A stretch of DNA of 30,024 nucleotides from an uncultured Varibaculum sp. (GCF_902489465.1 NZ_CABTZZ010000022.1:1-30024); one strand, 5' to 3'; shown: positions 17,162 through 24,946, counted from the stretch's first letter. Made by a program: numbers and translations. The notes: generated from the letters alone by a model not told the origin.

Positions 17162-17195
17162 GGGCGGACTTCTCATGATGACCATAGCTGCTGTT

Positions 17196-17289
17196 GTGGG
17201 CGGTTCCCGAAAAGTGTTCGGGGGACCCCGGTGAGCCTTGCTTCGCTCGGCTCAAGCCCCCTCTCGCATCTTTTCGGGAACCAGCCTAC
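17196..17289. repeat. Hairpin repeat element, copy A (ilvC-leuB intergenic)
   Basis: Arms GGTTCCCGAAAAG (17202-17214) and CTTTTCGGGAACC (17270-17282) are perfect inverted repeats, extended by GTGGGC/GCCTAC (17196-17201, 17284-17289). They enclose a core running from AAAAG (17210) to CTTTT (17274), 65 nt, with GGGGGACCCC, TGAGCC/GGCTCA apical stem and CCCCC. By hand alignment the core matches the reverse complement of copies B and C at about 58-59 of 65 positions, while the outer arms are unrelated. Confidence 0.85.
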
Positions 17290-17304
17290 GGCAAAGCGAG
17301 GAAC

Positions 17305-17337
17305 TTCCTTTACGGGGATAAACAACAGGTAAAGGAA
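17305..17337 (+). promoter_or_regulatory. Hairpin in the leuB 5' region
   Basis: TTCCTTTAC (17305-17313) is the exact complement of GTAAAGGAA (17329-17337), with a 15-nt loop. The right arm holds AAAGGA, the possible ribosome binding site of the short ORF at 17343, so the hairpin could mask it. No T tract follows. Confidence 0.4.
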
Positions 17338-17342
17338 AATCA

Positions 17343-17399
17343 ATGAGACGGATAGTCCGCCGCGTAGCGTGGAGGAAGGTAGGTAAAGACTATGGGTAA
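17343..17399 (+). CDS. Possible 18-codon upstream ORF overlapping the leuB start
   Basis: ATG at 17343 follows AAAGGA by 7 bp and runs 18 codons, MRRIVRRVAW then RKVGKDYG, to TAA at 17397-17399. The stop overlaps the leuB ATG (17392) out of frame, so the ORF would be translationally coupled to leuB. It is very basic and has three Val, one Ile and no Leu, so it does not look like a classical leucine leader. It may be chance; the hairpin and start overlap are the only support. Confidence 0.3.
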   Translation: MRRIVRRVAWRKVGKDYG

Positions 17400-18447
17400 T
17401 AGCATTAAGCTCGCGGTTATTCCCGGGGACGGGATTGGTAAAGAGGTAGTAGCTGAAGGACTAAAGGTTATGGACGCTGCCTTGGCTGGTAGCCGGATTA
17501 GCGTCGATAAAACCGAGTTCAACCTGGGGGCTGCCCGCTACCGGGAGACCGGAGAGATTCTGCCCGAGGCAGAGCTGGAAAGCATTAAGCGGCATGACGC
17601 GATTTTGCTGGGGGCAGTCGGAGACCCGGCGGTTCCCTCGGGAGTGCTAGAACGCGGCTTGCTGCTCAAGCTACGTTTCAGTCTGGATCACTATGTGAAT
17701 CTGCGTCCCGCCCACTACTACCGGGGAGTCCCCACTCCGCTGGCTAATCCAGGAGAGATTGACTTCGTGGTAGTTCGAGAGGGCACCGAAGGTTTGTACT
17801 GTGGAAACGGTGGGGCGATTCGGGTGGGAACTGATCAAGAAATCGCCACCGAAGTCTCCGTTAATACTGCTTTTGGAGTCGAACGGGTGGTGCGCTTCGC
17901 GTTTGCCCAGGCTGCCAAACGGCGTCAGCACGTAACCCTAGTGCATAAGCACAATGTGCTGGTTCATGCCGGACATCTGTGGCGGCGAACGGTAGAGCAG
18001 GTAGCTAAAGAATATCCCGAGGTCACCTGGGATTATGCCCATGTCGATGCCGCCACTATCTACCTGGTACAAGACCCGGGGCGTTTCGACGTAATCGTCA
18101 CCGACAACCTGTTCGGCGATATTTTGACTGACGAAGCGGGAGCGATTACCGGGGGGATTGGACTGGCAGCCTCGGGAAATATTAATCCCGACCGCACCTT
18201 CCCCTCCATGTTTGAGCCAGTGCACGGCTCGGCTCCCGATATTGCTGGAAAGGGAATCGCTGACCCCACGGCTACGATTGCTTCAGTAGCGATGCTGCTA
18301 GAAAACGAGGGTGCGAGGAAACCGGCGGAAAATATCCGCGCCGCGATAGCCGCCGATATGGAAGAGCGCGCCCTAGCCTCCGCGCAAGGTCACCCCTTGC
18401 AGCGCAGTACCAGCCAGATCGGGGATGCGATTGCTGCCCGCCTCTAA
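17392..18447 (+). CDS. leuB: 3-isopropylmalate dehydrogenase
   Basis: 351 residues. It oxidises and decarboxylates 3-isopropylmalate to 2-ketoisocaproate with NAD+, the last specific step of leucine synthesis before transamination. Seen: IPGDGIGKEVVAEG near the start, LLLKLRFSLDHYVNLRP (substrate-binding Arg residues), VVREGTEGLYCGNGG, THVHKHNV-type segment LVHKHNVLVHAGHLW, the metal-binding Asp cluster in VTDNLFGDILTDEAGAITGGIGLA, and the NAD-binding FEPVHGSAPDIAGKGIADPTATI. GGAGGAAGG lies 13 bp before the ATG. leuA and leuCD are absent from the window, so leuB is separated from the rest of the leucine branch. Confidence 0.95.
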   Translation: MGNSIKLAVIPGDGIGKEVVAEGLKVMDAALAGSRISVDKTEFNLGAARYRETGEILPEAELESIKRHDAILLGAVGDPAVPSGVLERGLLLKLRFSLDHYVNLRPAHYYRGVPTPLANPGEIDFVVVREGTEGLYCGNGGAIRVGTDQEIATEVSVNTAFGVERVVRFAFAQAAKRRQHVTLVHKHNVLVHAGHLWRRTVEQVAKEYPEVTWDYAHVDAATIYLVQDPGRFDVIVTDNLFGDILTDEAGAITGGIGLAASGNINPDRTFPSMFEPVHGSAPDIAGKGIADPTATIASVAMLLENEGARKPAENIRAAIAADMEERALASAQGHPLQRSTSQIGDAIAARL

Positions 18448-18532
18448 CGGAAACGGATAATCGCTACTTACGGCGAAAAAAGTAAAACGTGGCCACTGAG
18501 TGACCGAGGAACAGAGTTTAGGAACAAAAACA

Positions 18533-18546
18533 GGCTCCCCGGAGCC
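18533..18546 (+). promoter_or_regulatory. Compact hairpin beside the ilvE ribosome binding site
   Basis: GGCTC-CCCG-GAGCC is a perfect short GC-rich stem ending directly before GGAAAG, the likely ribosome binding site of ilvE (ATG 18559). It may lower or gate translation. The 111-bp gap has no T-tailed terminator and no leader ORF that I could find. Confidence 0.35.
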
Positions 18547-18558
18547 GGAAAGAACACA

Positions 18559-19722
18559 ATGATGAGTGAGAATGGTTTAACCCATGAGCCAACCCAGTTA
18601 GAGGCAGCATCGCAAGTTCCACTACCGACCGCGGATCAGTTGGCGGGGCGCTTTGCTTTGCAAACTAACCAGCATCCAGCTAGCGACAAAGAATACCGCG
18701 AGATTATGGATTCCCTGTCTTTCGGTTCTCATTTCGGGGATCACATGGCGGTTGCCGACTGGAAAGCAGGTGAAGGGTGGAGCGGACACCGCGTGCAAGC
18801 CTTCGAAAACTTGAGTCTGTCGCCAGGAGCCGTAGTGTTCCACTACGGGCAAGAAGTCTTTGAGGGGCTAAAAGCCTACCGTCACAAAGATGGATCGATC
18901 TGGGCTTTCCGCCCCCGCTACAATGCTGCCCGCATAAATGCATCGGCGCGGCGCCTGGCGTTACCGGAAATTCCGGAAGAAGACTTCGTCGCTTCGGTAG
19001 TTGACCTGGTGCGTGCCGATAAACGCTGGGTGCCGACTGCCCCTAACACTTCCCTCTATATTCGTCCCTTTATCATTGCAACTGAACCCTACCTGGGGGT
19101 ACATTCTGCCAATGAAGCGAAATATCTGGTGATTGGTTCTCCTTCTGGCGCCTATTTCTCAGGCGGGGAAGCCAAAGGAGTGTCTATTTGGGTTGACCGC
19201 CACTATCATCGGGCAGGTCCAGGCGGGACTGGGGAAGCTAAATGCGGTGGCAACTATGCGGCTTCCCTGCTGCCTCAAAATCTGGCGGCTGAAAAGGGTT
19301 ATGAACAGGTCTGTTTCTTGGACACCAAACGAGGAGAAAACCTGGAAGAACTGGGCGGCATGAACGTGTTCGTAGTGCGGGCAGACGGTTCAGTACACAC
19401 CCCACGCCTGACTGGCGTAATCCTGGAGGGTGGGACTCGCTCGGCGATTTGCCGGCTGCTGCGCGATAGTGGCACTCCGGTTTTTGAACGCGATATTTCC
19501 CTAAAATCGCTGGTAGAAGATATCCGCTCGGGTGAAGTAAGCGAAGTGTTTGCCTGTGGAACTGCCGCGGTAGTAACCCCGATTGGGCGGCTCGGTTCCG
19601 ATGATTTCGAGGTGGAAGTGCCTTGCGGATCAGTCACTGCCAGTATTCATCAGCGCCTGGTAGACATCCAAAATGGGGAAGCTCCCGATCCTTACGGCTG
19701 GACGTATCAGCTTTGTGACTAG
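18559..19722 (+). CDS. ilvE: Branched-chain amino acid aminotransferase (class IV PLP)
   Basis: 387 residues, from the first of two in-frame ATGs (18559, 18562). It transfers an amino group from glutamate to the 2-keto acids of Val, Leu and Ile, the last step for all three, and the reverse in breakdown. Seen: FGSHFGDHMAVADWKAGEGW, VFHYGQEVFEGLKAYRHKDG, FRPRYNAARINASARRL, IRPFIIATE, PLP-binding Lys228 in GGTGEAKCGGNYAAS, EELGGMNVFVV, LTGVILEGGTRSAI and GEVSEVFACGTAAVVTPIG. This is the longer actinobacterial-type (group II) BCAT of about 370-390 residues. It lies 111 bp after leuB on the same strand and may be cotranscribed or have its own promoter. Confidence 0.96.
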   Translation: MMSENGLTHEPTQLEAASQVPLPTADQLAGRFALQTNQHPASDKEYREIMDSLSFGSHFGDHMAVADWKAGEGWSGHRVQAFENLSLSPGAVVFHYGQEVFEGLKAYRHKDGSIWAFRPRYNAARINASARRLALPEIPEEDFVASVVDLVRADKRWVPTAPNTSLYIRPFIIATEPYLGVHSANEAKYLVIGSPSGAYFSGGEAKGVSIWVDRHYHRAGPGGTGEAKCGGNYAASLLPQNLAAEKGYEQVCFLDTKRGENLEELGGMNVFVVRADGSVHTPRLTGVILEGGTRSAICRLLRDSGTPVFERDISLKSLVEDIRSGEVSEVFACGTAAVVTPIGRLGSDDFEVEVPCGSVTASIHQRLVDIQNGEAPDPYGWTYQLCD

Positions 19723-19742
19723 CTAGCGTTTAGAAGGGCGCC

Positions 19743-19766
19743 GGTTCCGCTGTTAACAGCGGAATC
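19743..19766 (+). terminator. Hairpin after ilvE, possible terminator
   Basis: TTCCGCTG-TTAA-CAGCGGAA (19745-19764) is a perfect 8-bp stem extended by GG/TC at its base. No T tract follows (CACCCCTCATC), so it could be a factor-dependent end or an mRNA 3' stabiliser. Confidence 0.4.
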
Positions 19767-19827
19767 ACCCCTCATCCTCGTAAGCCCGTACCCCCGCCAA
19801 CAATAGACAATATTTTTTAGGAGAAAA

Positions 19828-21699
19828 ATGGCTTATCCGCTTCGTTCAAGAATTTCCACTGCCGGCCGCAATATGGCAGGTGCCCGCTCGCTGTGGCGAG
19901 CCACCGGCATGAGTGACAGTGATTTTGGGAAACCGATTATCGCCATCGCCAACTCCTTTACCCAATTTGTGCCGGGTCACGTACATCTAAACCAGGTATC
20001 CCCGCTGGTAGCGCAGGCTATTGAAGCTGCAGGTGGGGTGGCGAAAGAGTTCAACACCATCGCCATTGATGACGGGATCGCCATGGGGCACCAGGGGATG
20101 CTCTATTCTTTGCCCAGCCGGGAAATCATCGCCGACAGCGTGGAATATATGGTGAACGCCCATTGCGCGGACGCCTTAGTCTGTATCTCCAACTGCGACA
20201 AAATCACCCCGGGAATGCTGATTGCCGCTATGCGGCTGAACATTCCCACCGTGTTTGTCTCCGGCGGTCCCATGGAGGCTGGGCGAGGGATCGACCCCAA
20301 AATGATTGTGGGGCCGTCCCAAAGCGGGCACGGCAACCTGATTACCGTAATGAACGCCACTGCTGACCAGGAGATTTCTGATCAACAGCTGACCGAGATC
20401 GAAAAAGCGGTCTGCCCTACTTGTGGGTCCTGTTCGGGAATGTTCACCGCTAACTCCATGAATTGCCTGACTGAGGCACTGGGGTTGGCACTGCCCGGAA
20501 ATGGTTCTACCTTGGCGACGCATGCTGCGCGCCGCGACTTATTTACCCAGGCGGGCAAGGTAATCGTGCAGCTGTGCGAGCGTTACTATGGCCAGGAGGA
20601 GGACGCAGTTTTGCCTCGGGCAATCGCTTCCCGGGAGGCATTCCTGAACGCCATGAGTCTAGATATGGCGATGGGAGGCTCCTCCAATACGGTGTTGCAC
20701 CTGCTGGCAGTTGCTCGCGAAGCGGGGGTGCGCTTTGACCTGGAAGATATTTCCCGACTGGGGCGCAGCGTGCCTTGTCTGTGCAAGGCGGCGCCTAACC
20801 ACAATGATTACCATATGGAGGACGTGCATCGCGCCGGCGGGATCCCGGCACTGCTGGGAGAACTTGACCGCGCCGGGCTATTAAACCGTGAGGTCACCTC
20901 GATTCACGCGCCCTCGCTAGAAAAATGGCTTGCCGATTGGGACGTACGGGGTGGCTCTGCGACTGAACAGGCGGAAGAATTGTTTAAGGCAGCTCCTGGG
21001 GGAGTGCGTACTACCGAGCCGTTCTTCACTGCTAACCAGTGGAAAGACCTGGATACCGATACGGTCAGTGGTTGTATCCGCGATACCGCTCACGCCTATT
21101 CGGCCAACGGGGGATTGACGGTTTTGCGGGGGAATCTGGCAGAAAAAGGTGCCATTATTAAAGCCGCTGGAATCGATAGCGACCTGTACCATTTCCGCGG
21201 TAAAGCGATCGTGATGGAATCCCAAGAAGAGGCCATTGAGAAAATCCTAAATCACAGTGTTAAGCCTGGTCACGTAGTAGTGATTCGCTACGAAGGGCCG
21301 GCGGGCGGGCCGGGAATGCAAGAAATGCTCTACCCGACCTCCTTCCTAAAGGGGAGAGGATTGGGTAAAAAGTGCGCCCTAATCACCGATGGGCGGTTTT
21401 CGGGTGGTACTTCCGGGATTTCGGTGGGGCATATTTCTCCCGAGGCCGCTGATGGGGGCTTAATTGCCCTAATCGAGGACGAAGACGAAATCACGATTGA
21501 CATCAATACTGAATCCTTGACCCTAGAGGTGCCGGAAGCAGAACTGGGTCGCCGCCGTCAGCAAATGGAGCAGCGTCCTCATCCGTACACTCCGCGTAGC
21601 CGCAAACGCACAGTTTCTGCCGCTCTGAAACTCTACGCTGCCTGCGCTTTAAGTGCCGACCAAGGTGGCGCGCGCGATGTAAGTCGGGTGACAGGTTAA
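19828..21699 (+). CDS. ilvD: Dihydroxy-acid dehydratase
   Basis: 623 residues, start ATG with AGGAG 6 bp upstream. It dehydrates 2,3-dihydroxy-isovalerate and -methylvalerate to the keto acids used by IlvE. Iron-sulfur and Mg ligands are visible: Cys123 in SNCDKITPGM with the adjacent Asp and Lys, and Cys196/199/202 in CPTCGSCSGMF. The segment ANSFTQFVPGHVHL replaces the Cys-containing segment of [2Fe-2S] members, and the length is close to the E. coli enzyme, so an oxygen-labile [4Fe-4S] cluster is likely (family knowledge plus inference). DDGIAMGHQGMLYSLPSRE and GPAGGPGMQEMLYPTS are further signatures. The gene is the last of the block; two hairpin elements follow it. Confidence 0.96.
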   Translation: MAYPLRSRISTAGRNMAGARSLWRATGMSDSDFGKPIIAIANSFTQFVPGHVHLNQVSPLVAQAIEAAGGVAKEFNTIAIDDGIAMGHQGMLYSLPSREIIADSVEYMVNAHCADALVCISNCDKITPGMLIAAMRLNIPTVFVSGGPMEAGRGIDPKMIVGPSQSGHGNLITVMNATADQEISDQQLTEIEKAVCPTCGSCSGMFTANSMNCLTEALGLALPGNGSTLATHAARRDLFTQAGKVIVQLCERYYGQEEDAVLPRAIASREAFLNAMSLDMAMGGSSNTVLHLLAVAREAGVRFDLEDISRLGRSVPCLCKAAPNHNDYHMEDVHRAGGIPALLGELDRAGLLNREVTSIHAPSLEKWLADWDVRGGSATEQAEELFKAAPGGVRTTEPFFTANQWKDLDTDTVSGCIRDTAHAYSANGGLTVLRGNLAEKGAIIKAAGIDSDLYHFRGKAIVMESQEEAIEKILNHSVKPGHVVVIRYEGPAGGPGMQEMLYPTSFLKGRGLGKKCALITDGRFSGGTSGISVGHISPEAADGGLIALIEDEDEITIDINTESLTLEVPEAELGRRRQQMEQRPHPYTPRSRKRTVSAALKLYAACALSADQGGARDVSRVTG

Positions 21700-21733
21700 A
21701 GTTCTGAATGCCAATAACCTCCGGTATTACTGA

Positions 21734-21820
21734 GCTGGCTGTCAAAAAGATGCGAATGGGGGCTTGAGTCGAGCGAAGCAAGACTCACCGGGGTCCCCAG
21801 AGCGCTTTTTGGCGGCCAGC
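21734..21820. repeat. Hairpin repeat element, copy B (ilvD-gtrA intergenic)
   Basis: Arms GCTGGCTGTCAAAAAG (21734-21749) and CTTTTTGGCGGCCAGC (21805-21820) pair along 16 positions, two as G-T wobbles. The 65-nt core (21745-21809) is in the opposite orientation to copy A. Its apical stem is TGAGTC/GACTCA, where copies A and C have TGAGCC/GGCTCA: a paired change that keeps the stem. Confidence 0.85.
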
Positions 21821-21886
21821 GTCACGATACCAGCGTGCGTTTAGATAAGCAGTTTTGACGAGTAGTAACGGCTGAGTAGCTGAGCT

Positions 21887-21967
21887 GGGGGATGAAAAGA
21901 TGCGAGAGGGGGCTTGAGCCGAGCGTAGCTAGGCTCACTGGGGTCCCCCGAGTGCTTTTCATCCCCC
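21887..21967. repeat. Hairpin repeat element, copy C (ilvD-gtrA intergenic)
   Basis: Perfect arms GGGGGATGAAAAG (21887-21899) and CTTTTCATCCCCC (21955-21967) enclose a 65-nt core (21895-21959) in the same orientation as copy B, 66 bp after it. By hand it matches copy B at about 56 of 65 and the reverse of copy A at about 59 of 65. The element ends 28 bp before the gtrA-like stop. Together B and C fill most of the 296-bp gene-free stretch between ilvD and gtrA; the rest shows nothing. Confidence 0.85.
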
Positions 21968-21995
21968 GGCGGTACCCAGCCCGGGTGTCGGCGAG

Positions 21996-22490
21996 CTACT
22001 TAAGTGCTAGGTCGTTGGTGTTTTCGGTGCCGCGGAACACTACCCACTTCCACCAGGCGAACTCGCCAATGAAGTTAAGAATCATGGTTACGCCCTTGAT
22101 AATGAAATCGTTGACGCCGGCGTTGGCGGCCAGCGCCCCCAGCCACATAGTGATGGGGATAAAGAAGGCGTAGAAAACCGCAACTTTGGCCATTGCGATC
22201 GGAACGTTATTGGCGGACTTAAAGGTGTAACGCCGGTTGAGGGTGAAGTTATAGATCACCGACAAAGTAATGGAAATAAAGTGGGTCCAAGCGTAGGGCA
22301 GGGGAGTTAACCACTCTAAAAGGGAGAAGCTGGCGGCCTCCACCAACCCGGCGGAGATAGATAACAAAGTGAACTTAAGGGCTTGAATGGCAGCGTCTTT
22401 ACCCTTAGCGGCCTCGCCGGTCAAGGGAGCTTTTGTGGTAGCTGTGGGTTCGCCCTCGGTTTCCGAGGGAAGATTTCCTTCCGAGTTCAT
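21996..22490 (-). CDS. GtrA-like four-helix membrane protein
   Basis: 164 residues. After a hydrophilic N-terminus of about 38 residues there are four membrane segments (LKFTLLSISAGLVEAASFSLL, AWTHFISITLSVIYNFTL, MAKVAVFYAFFIPITMWLGAL, FIIKGVTMILNFIGEFAWW), with the family signature YNFTLNRRYTF between helices 2 and 3 and WWKWVVFR at the end. GtrA proteins are thought to move or help move polyprenyl-linked sugars across the membrane. The start overlaps the stop of the FGGY kinase gene by 4 nt (ATGA on the minus strand), so it is coupled to the kinase. A GtrA partner of a sugar kinase is unusual and its role here is unknown. Confidence 0.8.
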   Translation of the reverse strand: MNSEGNLPSETEGEPTATTKAPLTGEAAKGKDAAIQALKFTLLSISAGLVEAASFSLLEWLTPLPYAWTHFISITLSVIYNFTLNRRYTFKSANNVPIAMAKVAVFYAFFIPITMWLGALAANAGVNDFIIKGVTMILNFIGEFAWWKWVVFRGTENTNDLALK

Positions 22491-24082
22491 CGAATCGCCT
22501 CCAATTGTGCGAAAATCTTTTTATTTGCCGGGTAAATATCTTTAAAAGCCGCGAACATTTGGTCGTAGCGGTCTTTGTGCTCAAGGTTCGGCTGATAGGA
22601 GGCGGTTACCGGAACCAGGGAAGAAGCTTCCGCTAAGGAAGGTATTTCCCCTAGTCCGGCGGCTATCACCAGCGCGGCTCCTACCGCTCCTACATCTTGC
22701 GGATTGGCTACTGTGTCCACGGGTTTGCCGGTAATATCAGCCAGAATCTGGCAGGTTACCGGGCTGAGTGCCCCGCCGCCAACAAACCGCAACCGGGGAG
22801 CAGTCTTGATTTTCTTTTCTTGAGTTTCCAGGAACCAGCGCACGTGGTAACACACGCCCTCTGCCACTGCGCGCAGCAGCTCAGTTTTCCCGGTTTCTAG
22901 ACCAATCCCGATAAAGGCTCCTCGGGCATTGGGGTCTTCGAAGGGGCAGCGGTTGCCGTGTAGCCAAGGCGCGAATAGCACCCCACCGGCTCCGGCGGGT
23001 GCGGACTCGATTACGGTTGACATGTATTCATAGAGGGAATGGAACTCGGATTCGGGATCTTCCGCCACATCTCTCTGGTCCAGGTAAATATGGATTTCAT
23101 CTTTAGCTAGGTGATCACGTACCCACTCGAGGCATTTTCCGGCGGTTTCCATCTCGGCGAAATAGTTATAGTTTCCGCTGATAGCTCCCACCACGGTGGC
23201 AATCATGGCGGAAGTATCAATCGTGATCTTGTCGGTTACGGTTTCCACCCAACCGGAAGTACCCATGTATACGTGAGTGTCGCCCTTCCTAGCGGCACCG
23301 GCTCCTACCGGGATCAGGGAAGCGTCCCCTCCTCCGGAAAAGACCGGCACCCCTGCTTTTAGTCCGAGTTCGCGGGCTTGCTGAGGGCGAAGCTGCCCCA
23401 CAATATCGGTAGAAGCCACAATCGGTGGCATCAGCTGCGGGTCTACCTTCAGCATCTTCAGCATCGCGGGGCTAAAACGTTTTTCTTTTGAGCGGATATC
23501 GTACAGCAGCGTAGAAAACGCGCTGTCCTCACTCATAGTAAATTCGCCGGTCATCCGGGCAATGATCGCATCTTTAACGTCTAACCACTTGTGAGCCTTG
23601 GCTAGTTCCTCTGGCCGGTTTTCTTTCATCCAGTGATATTTCCAGACCGGATCTTTCGCCGAGGCAGACACGGCGCCGGTATGGTAGAGACTGCGCAGTA
23701 GTTTCACCAGGTTAATCCCGGCTATCCGGGGAGCCTGGCCAGCAATTTTTCGCAGCTGGCGGCCACCGCGCTGATCCATATAAGACATTGAAGGATGTAC
23801 CGGACGAGCCTCTTCGTCTAGCAGCACCAGGGACTGCATTTGGGAACAGAAGCTAATTCCCTTTATTTGCGCCAGCTCCGCTTCTGCCTGGGCCTTTATT
23901 TGTGCGGTAGCGCTAGCCATTGCCGCCCACCAGTCATCGGGGTTTTGCTCAATGCCTCCCCCGGGAACTACTTGCAACCCGTAGCCTTCACTGGCGCTGG
24001 CCACCGGGCGAATCTGGTCGCTGACTTCAAATAGGCAGGTTTTAACGCCGGTAGTTCCCACGTCGTAGGTTAAGCAGTACAT
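22487..24082 (-). CDS. FGGY-family carbohydrate kinase
   Basis: 531 residues from ATG at 24082, preceded by GAGG at 6 bp; an in-frame start 27 bp earlier lies inside the TetR gene and is unlikely. The N-terminal FGGY domain has the phosphate-binding YDVGTTGVKTCLFE, then GISFCSQMQSLVLLD and MSYMDQRGGRQ; the C-terminal domain has FSGGGDASLIPVGAG, MGTSGWVETV, NRCPFEDPNARGAFIG, the signature RFVGGGALSPVTCQILADITG, and VGAVGAALVIAAGLG. It phosphorylates a ketose or polyol with ATP; it resembles xylulokinase-type members but the substrate cannot be read from sequence. Its ATG shares one base with the TetR stop (TAATG), so regulator and kinase are cotranslated. It overlaps the GtrA gene by 4 nt. Confidence 0.88.
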   Translation of the reverse strand: MYCLTYDVGTTGVKTCLFEVSDQIRPVASASEGYGLQVVPGGGIEQNPDDWWAAMASATAQIKAQAEAELAQIKGISFCSQMQSLVLLDEEARPVHPSMSYMDQRGGRQLRKIAGQAPRIAGINLVKLLRSLYHTGAVSASAKDPVWKYHWMKENRPEELAKAHKWLDVKDAIIARMTGEFTMSEDSAFSTLLYDIRSKEKRFSPAMLKMLKVDPQLMPPIVASTDIVGQLRPQQARELGLKAGVPVFSGGGDASLIPVGAGAARKGDTHVYMGTSGWVETVTDKITIDTSAMIATVVGAISGNYNYFAEMETAGKCLEWVRDHLAKDEIHIYLDQRDVAEDPESEFHSLYEYMSTVIESAPAGAGGVLFAPWLHGNRCPFEDPNARGAFIGIGLETGKTELLRAVAEGVCYHVRWFLETQEKKIKTAPRLRFVGGGALSPVTCQILADITGKPVDTVANPQDVGAVGAALVIAAGLGEIPSLAEASSLVPVTASYQPNLEHKDRYDQMFAAFKDIYPANKKIFAQLEAIR

Positions 24083-24720
24083 TATTGCCTCTTTTCTAGG
24101 GTGGACCAAAGCATTTCCGTCATCTGTTCGGCGAATTCTTTTGCGGGTGCCATCTGGTACAGCTGGGAACGCCCTTTGAAATAGGGGGTAGATAGTGAGT
24201 ATTGCATCATCACCATGGTGTTATCCACGGTGAAGGCCAGGACTTCCGCGGGTAAATCCGTGCGGATGTCTCCGCGTTCCTGCCCCTGCTTAATCAGTTT
24301 GAGTAGCCCAGATGCGGTATAGCTTTCTAATTCACGGGCGATATCCAGGGTTAACTCCTGATTCCCAATCGCGGTGATTTCATGGTAAAGCCGCTGGTAT
24401 TCCGGATATTCCTCGCAAGCGTTTACAGTTAATAGCATCAGTTTACGGATTTTTTCCCGCCCGCTGACTTCTGCTTTTAGAATTGCGCCAATATCGGTTT
24501 CGATAAGCCCGGCTCCCAGGTGAATCACATACCGGAACAGATTTTCCTTGGATTTGAAGTACTGAAACAGTGATCCCACGGAGACTTCGGCCGCTTTAGC
24601 AATCCGGTTGGTGTTCGCCGCTTCATAGCCCTTTGTTGCGAACTCGCTGACTGCGGCATCGATAATCCGCCTGGCTTTCTCCGGATCTAGCTGCTGGAAC
24701 CGCTGCGTTGCCCATTCCAT
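24082..24720 (-). CDS. TetR/AcrR-family transcriptional regulator
   Basis: 212 residues. The N-terminal TetR domain (about 14-60) reads KARRIIDAAVSEFATKGYEA, TNRIAKAAEVSVGSLFQYF and KSKENLFRYVI, with the helix-turn-helix near residues 35-55. The C-terminal ligand domain is helical (EYQRLYHEITAIGNQELTLDIA, FTVDNTMVMMQYS) and does not name a ligand. It is first gene of the leftward operon (TetR, FGGY kinase, GtrA). A palindrome of matching sequence lies before both this gene and the divergent aminotransferase gene, so it probably represses itself and both arms until a metabolite of the pathway binds (inference). Start ATG has AGAGG at 9 bp. Confidence 0.93.
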   Translation of the reverse strand: MEWATQRFQQLDPEKARRIIDAAVSEFATKGYEAANTNRIAKAAEVSVGSLFQYFKSKENLFRYVIHLGAGLIETDIGAILKAEVSGREKIRKLMLLTVNACEEYPEYQRLYHEITAIGNQELTLDIARELESYTASGLLKLIKQGQERGDIRTDLPAEVLAFTVDNTMVMMQYSLSTPYFKGRSQLYQMAPAKEFAEQMTEMLWSTLEKRQ

Positions 24721-24738
24721 TTATGAATTCCTCTTTCC

Positions 24739-24756
24739 AGTGAGTGAGCTCTCACT
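24739..24756. promoter_or_regulatory. Operator O1 for the TetR regulator (leftward promoter)
   Basis: AGTGAG-TGAGCT-CTCACT is an inverted repeat with 6-bp half sites and a 6-bp spacer. It lies between the leftward -10 box and the TetR start, about 11 bp past that -10, so binding would block transcription. Its central 16 bp match operator O2 at 14 positions. Confidence 0.75.
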
Positions 24757-24767
24757 TATCTGGCGTG

Positions 24768-24776
24768 ATAGTAACA
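24768..24776 (-). promoter_or_regulatory. Leftward extended -10 promoter of the tetR-kinase-gtrA operon
   Basis: On the minus strand TGTTACTAT contains TACTAT (24773 to 24768) with an upstream TG, an extended -10 pattern; no good -35 is seen. The transcript would begin near 24761, just before operator O1. Confidence 0.45.
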
Positions 24777-24904
24777 CGTTTTCGTTCCCTCCAGACGCAT
24801 TTTCGGATATTAGAGGGAAACATCGGGAGAATTGCTCTTCCTAAAACTGGCTGTTACTGCAGTTAAAAGCTGCTTTGATGAGGTGTAGTTACAGGCGGCA
24901 ATCA

Positions 24905-24933
24905 TTGACAGTAACGCCCCTAAAGGTTAACCT
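24905..24933 (+). promoter_or_regulatory. Rightward promoter of the aminotransferase-aldolase-ALDH operon
   Basis: TTGACA (24905-24910), a perfect -35 box, and TAACCT (24928-24933) are separated by exactly 17 bp. The start point would be near 24940, just before operator O2. The promoter lies inside an apparent ORF extension, which shows that the gene start must be downstream. Confidence 0.75.
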
Positions 24934-24946
24934 AGGTCACGTTGTT

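Noticed and set aside
17202..17282. Copy A as a plain intrinsic terminator
   Set aside because: No T tract follows the right arm and the core is shared with unlinked copies, so it is treated as a repeat element that may still end transcripts.
21734..21967. CRISPR array or insertion sequence from the repeats
   Set aside because: Only two nearby copies with different arms, no regular spacers, no transposase and no Cas genes.
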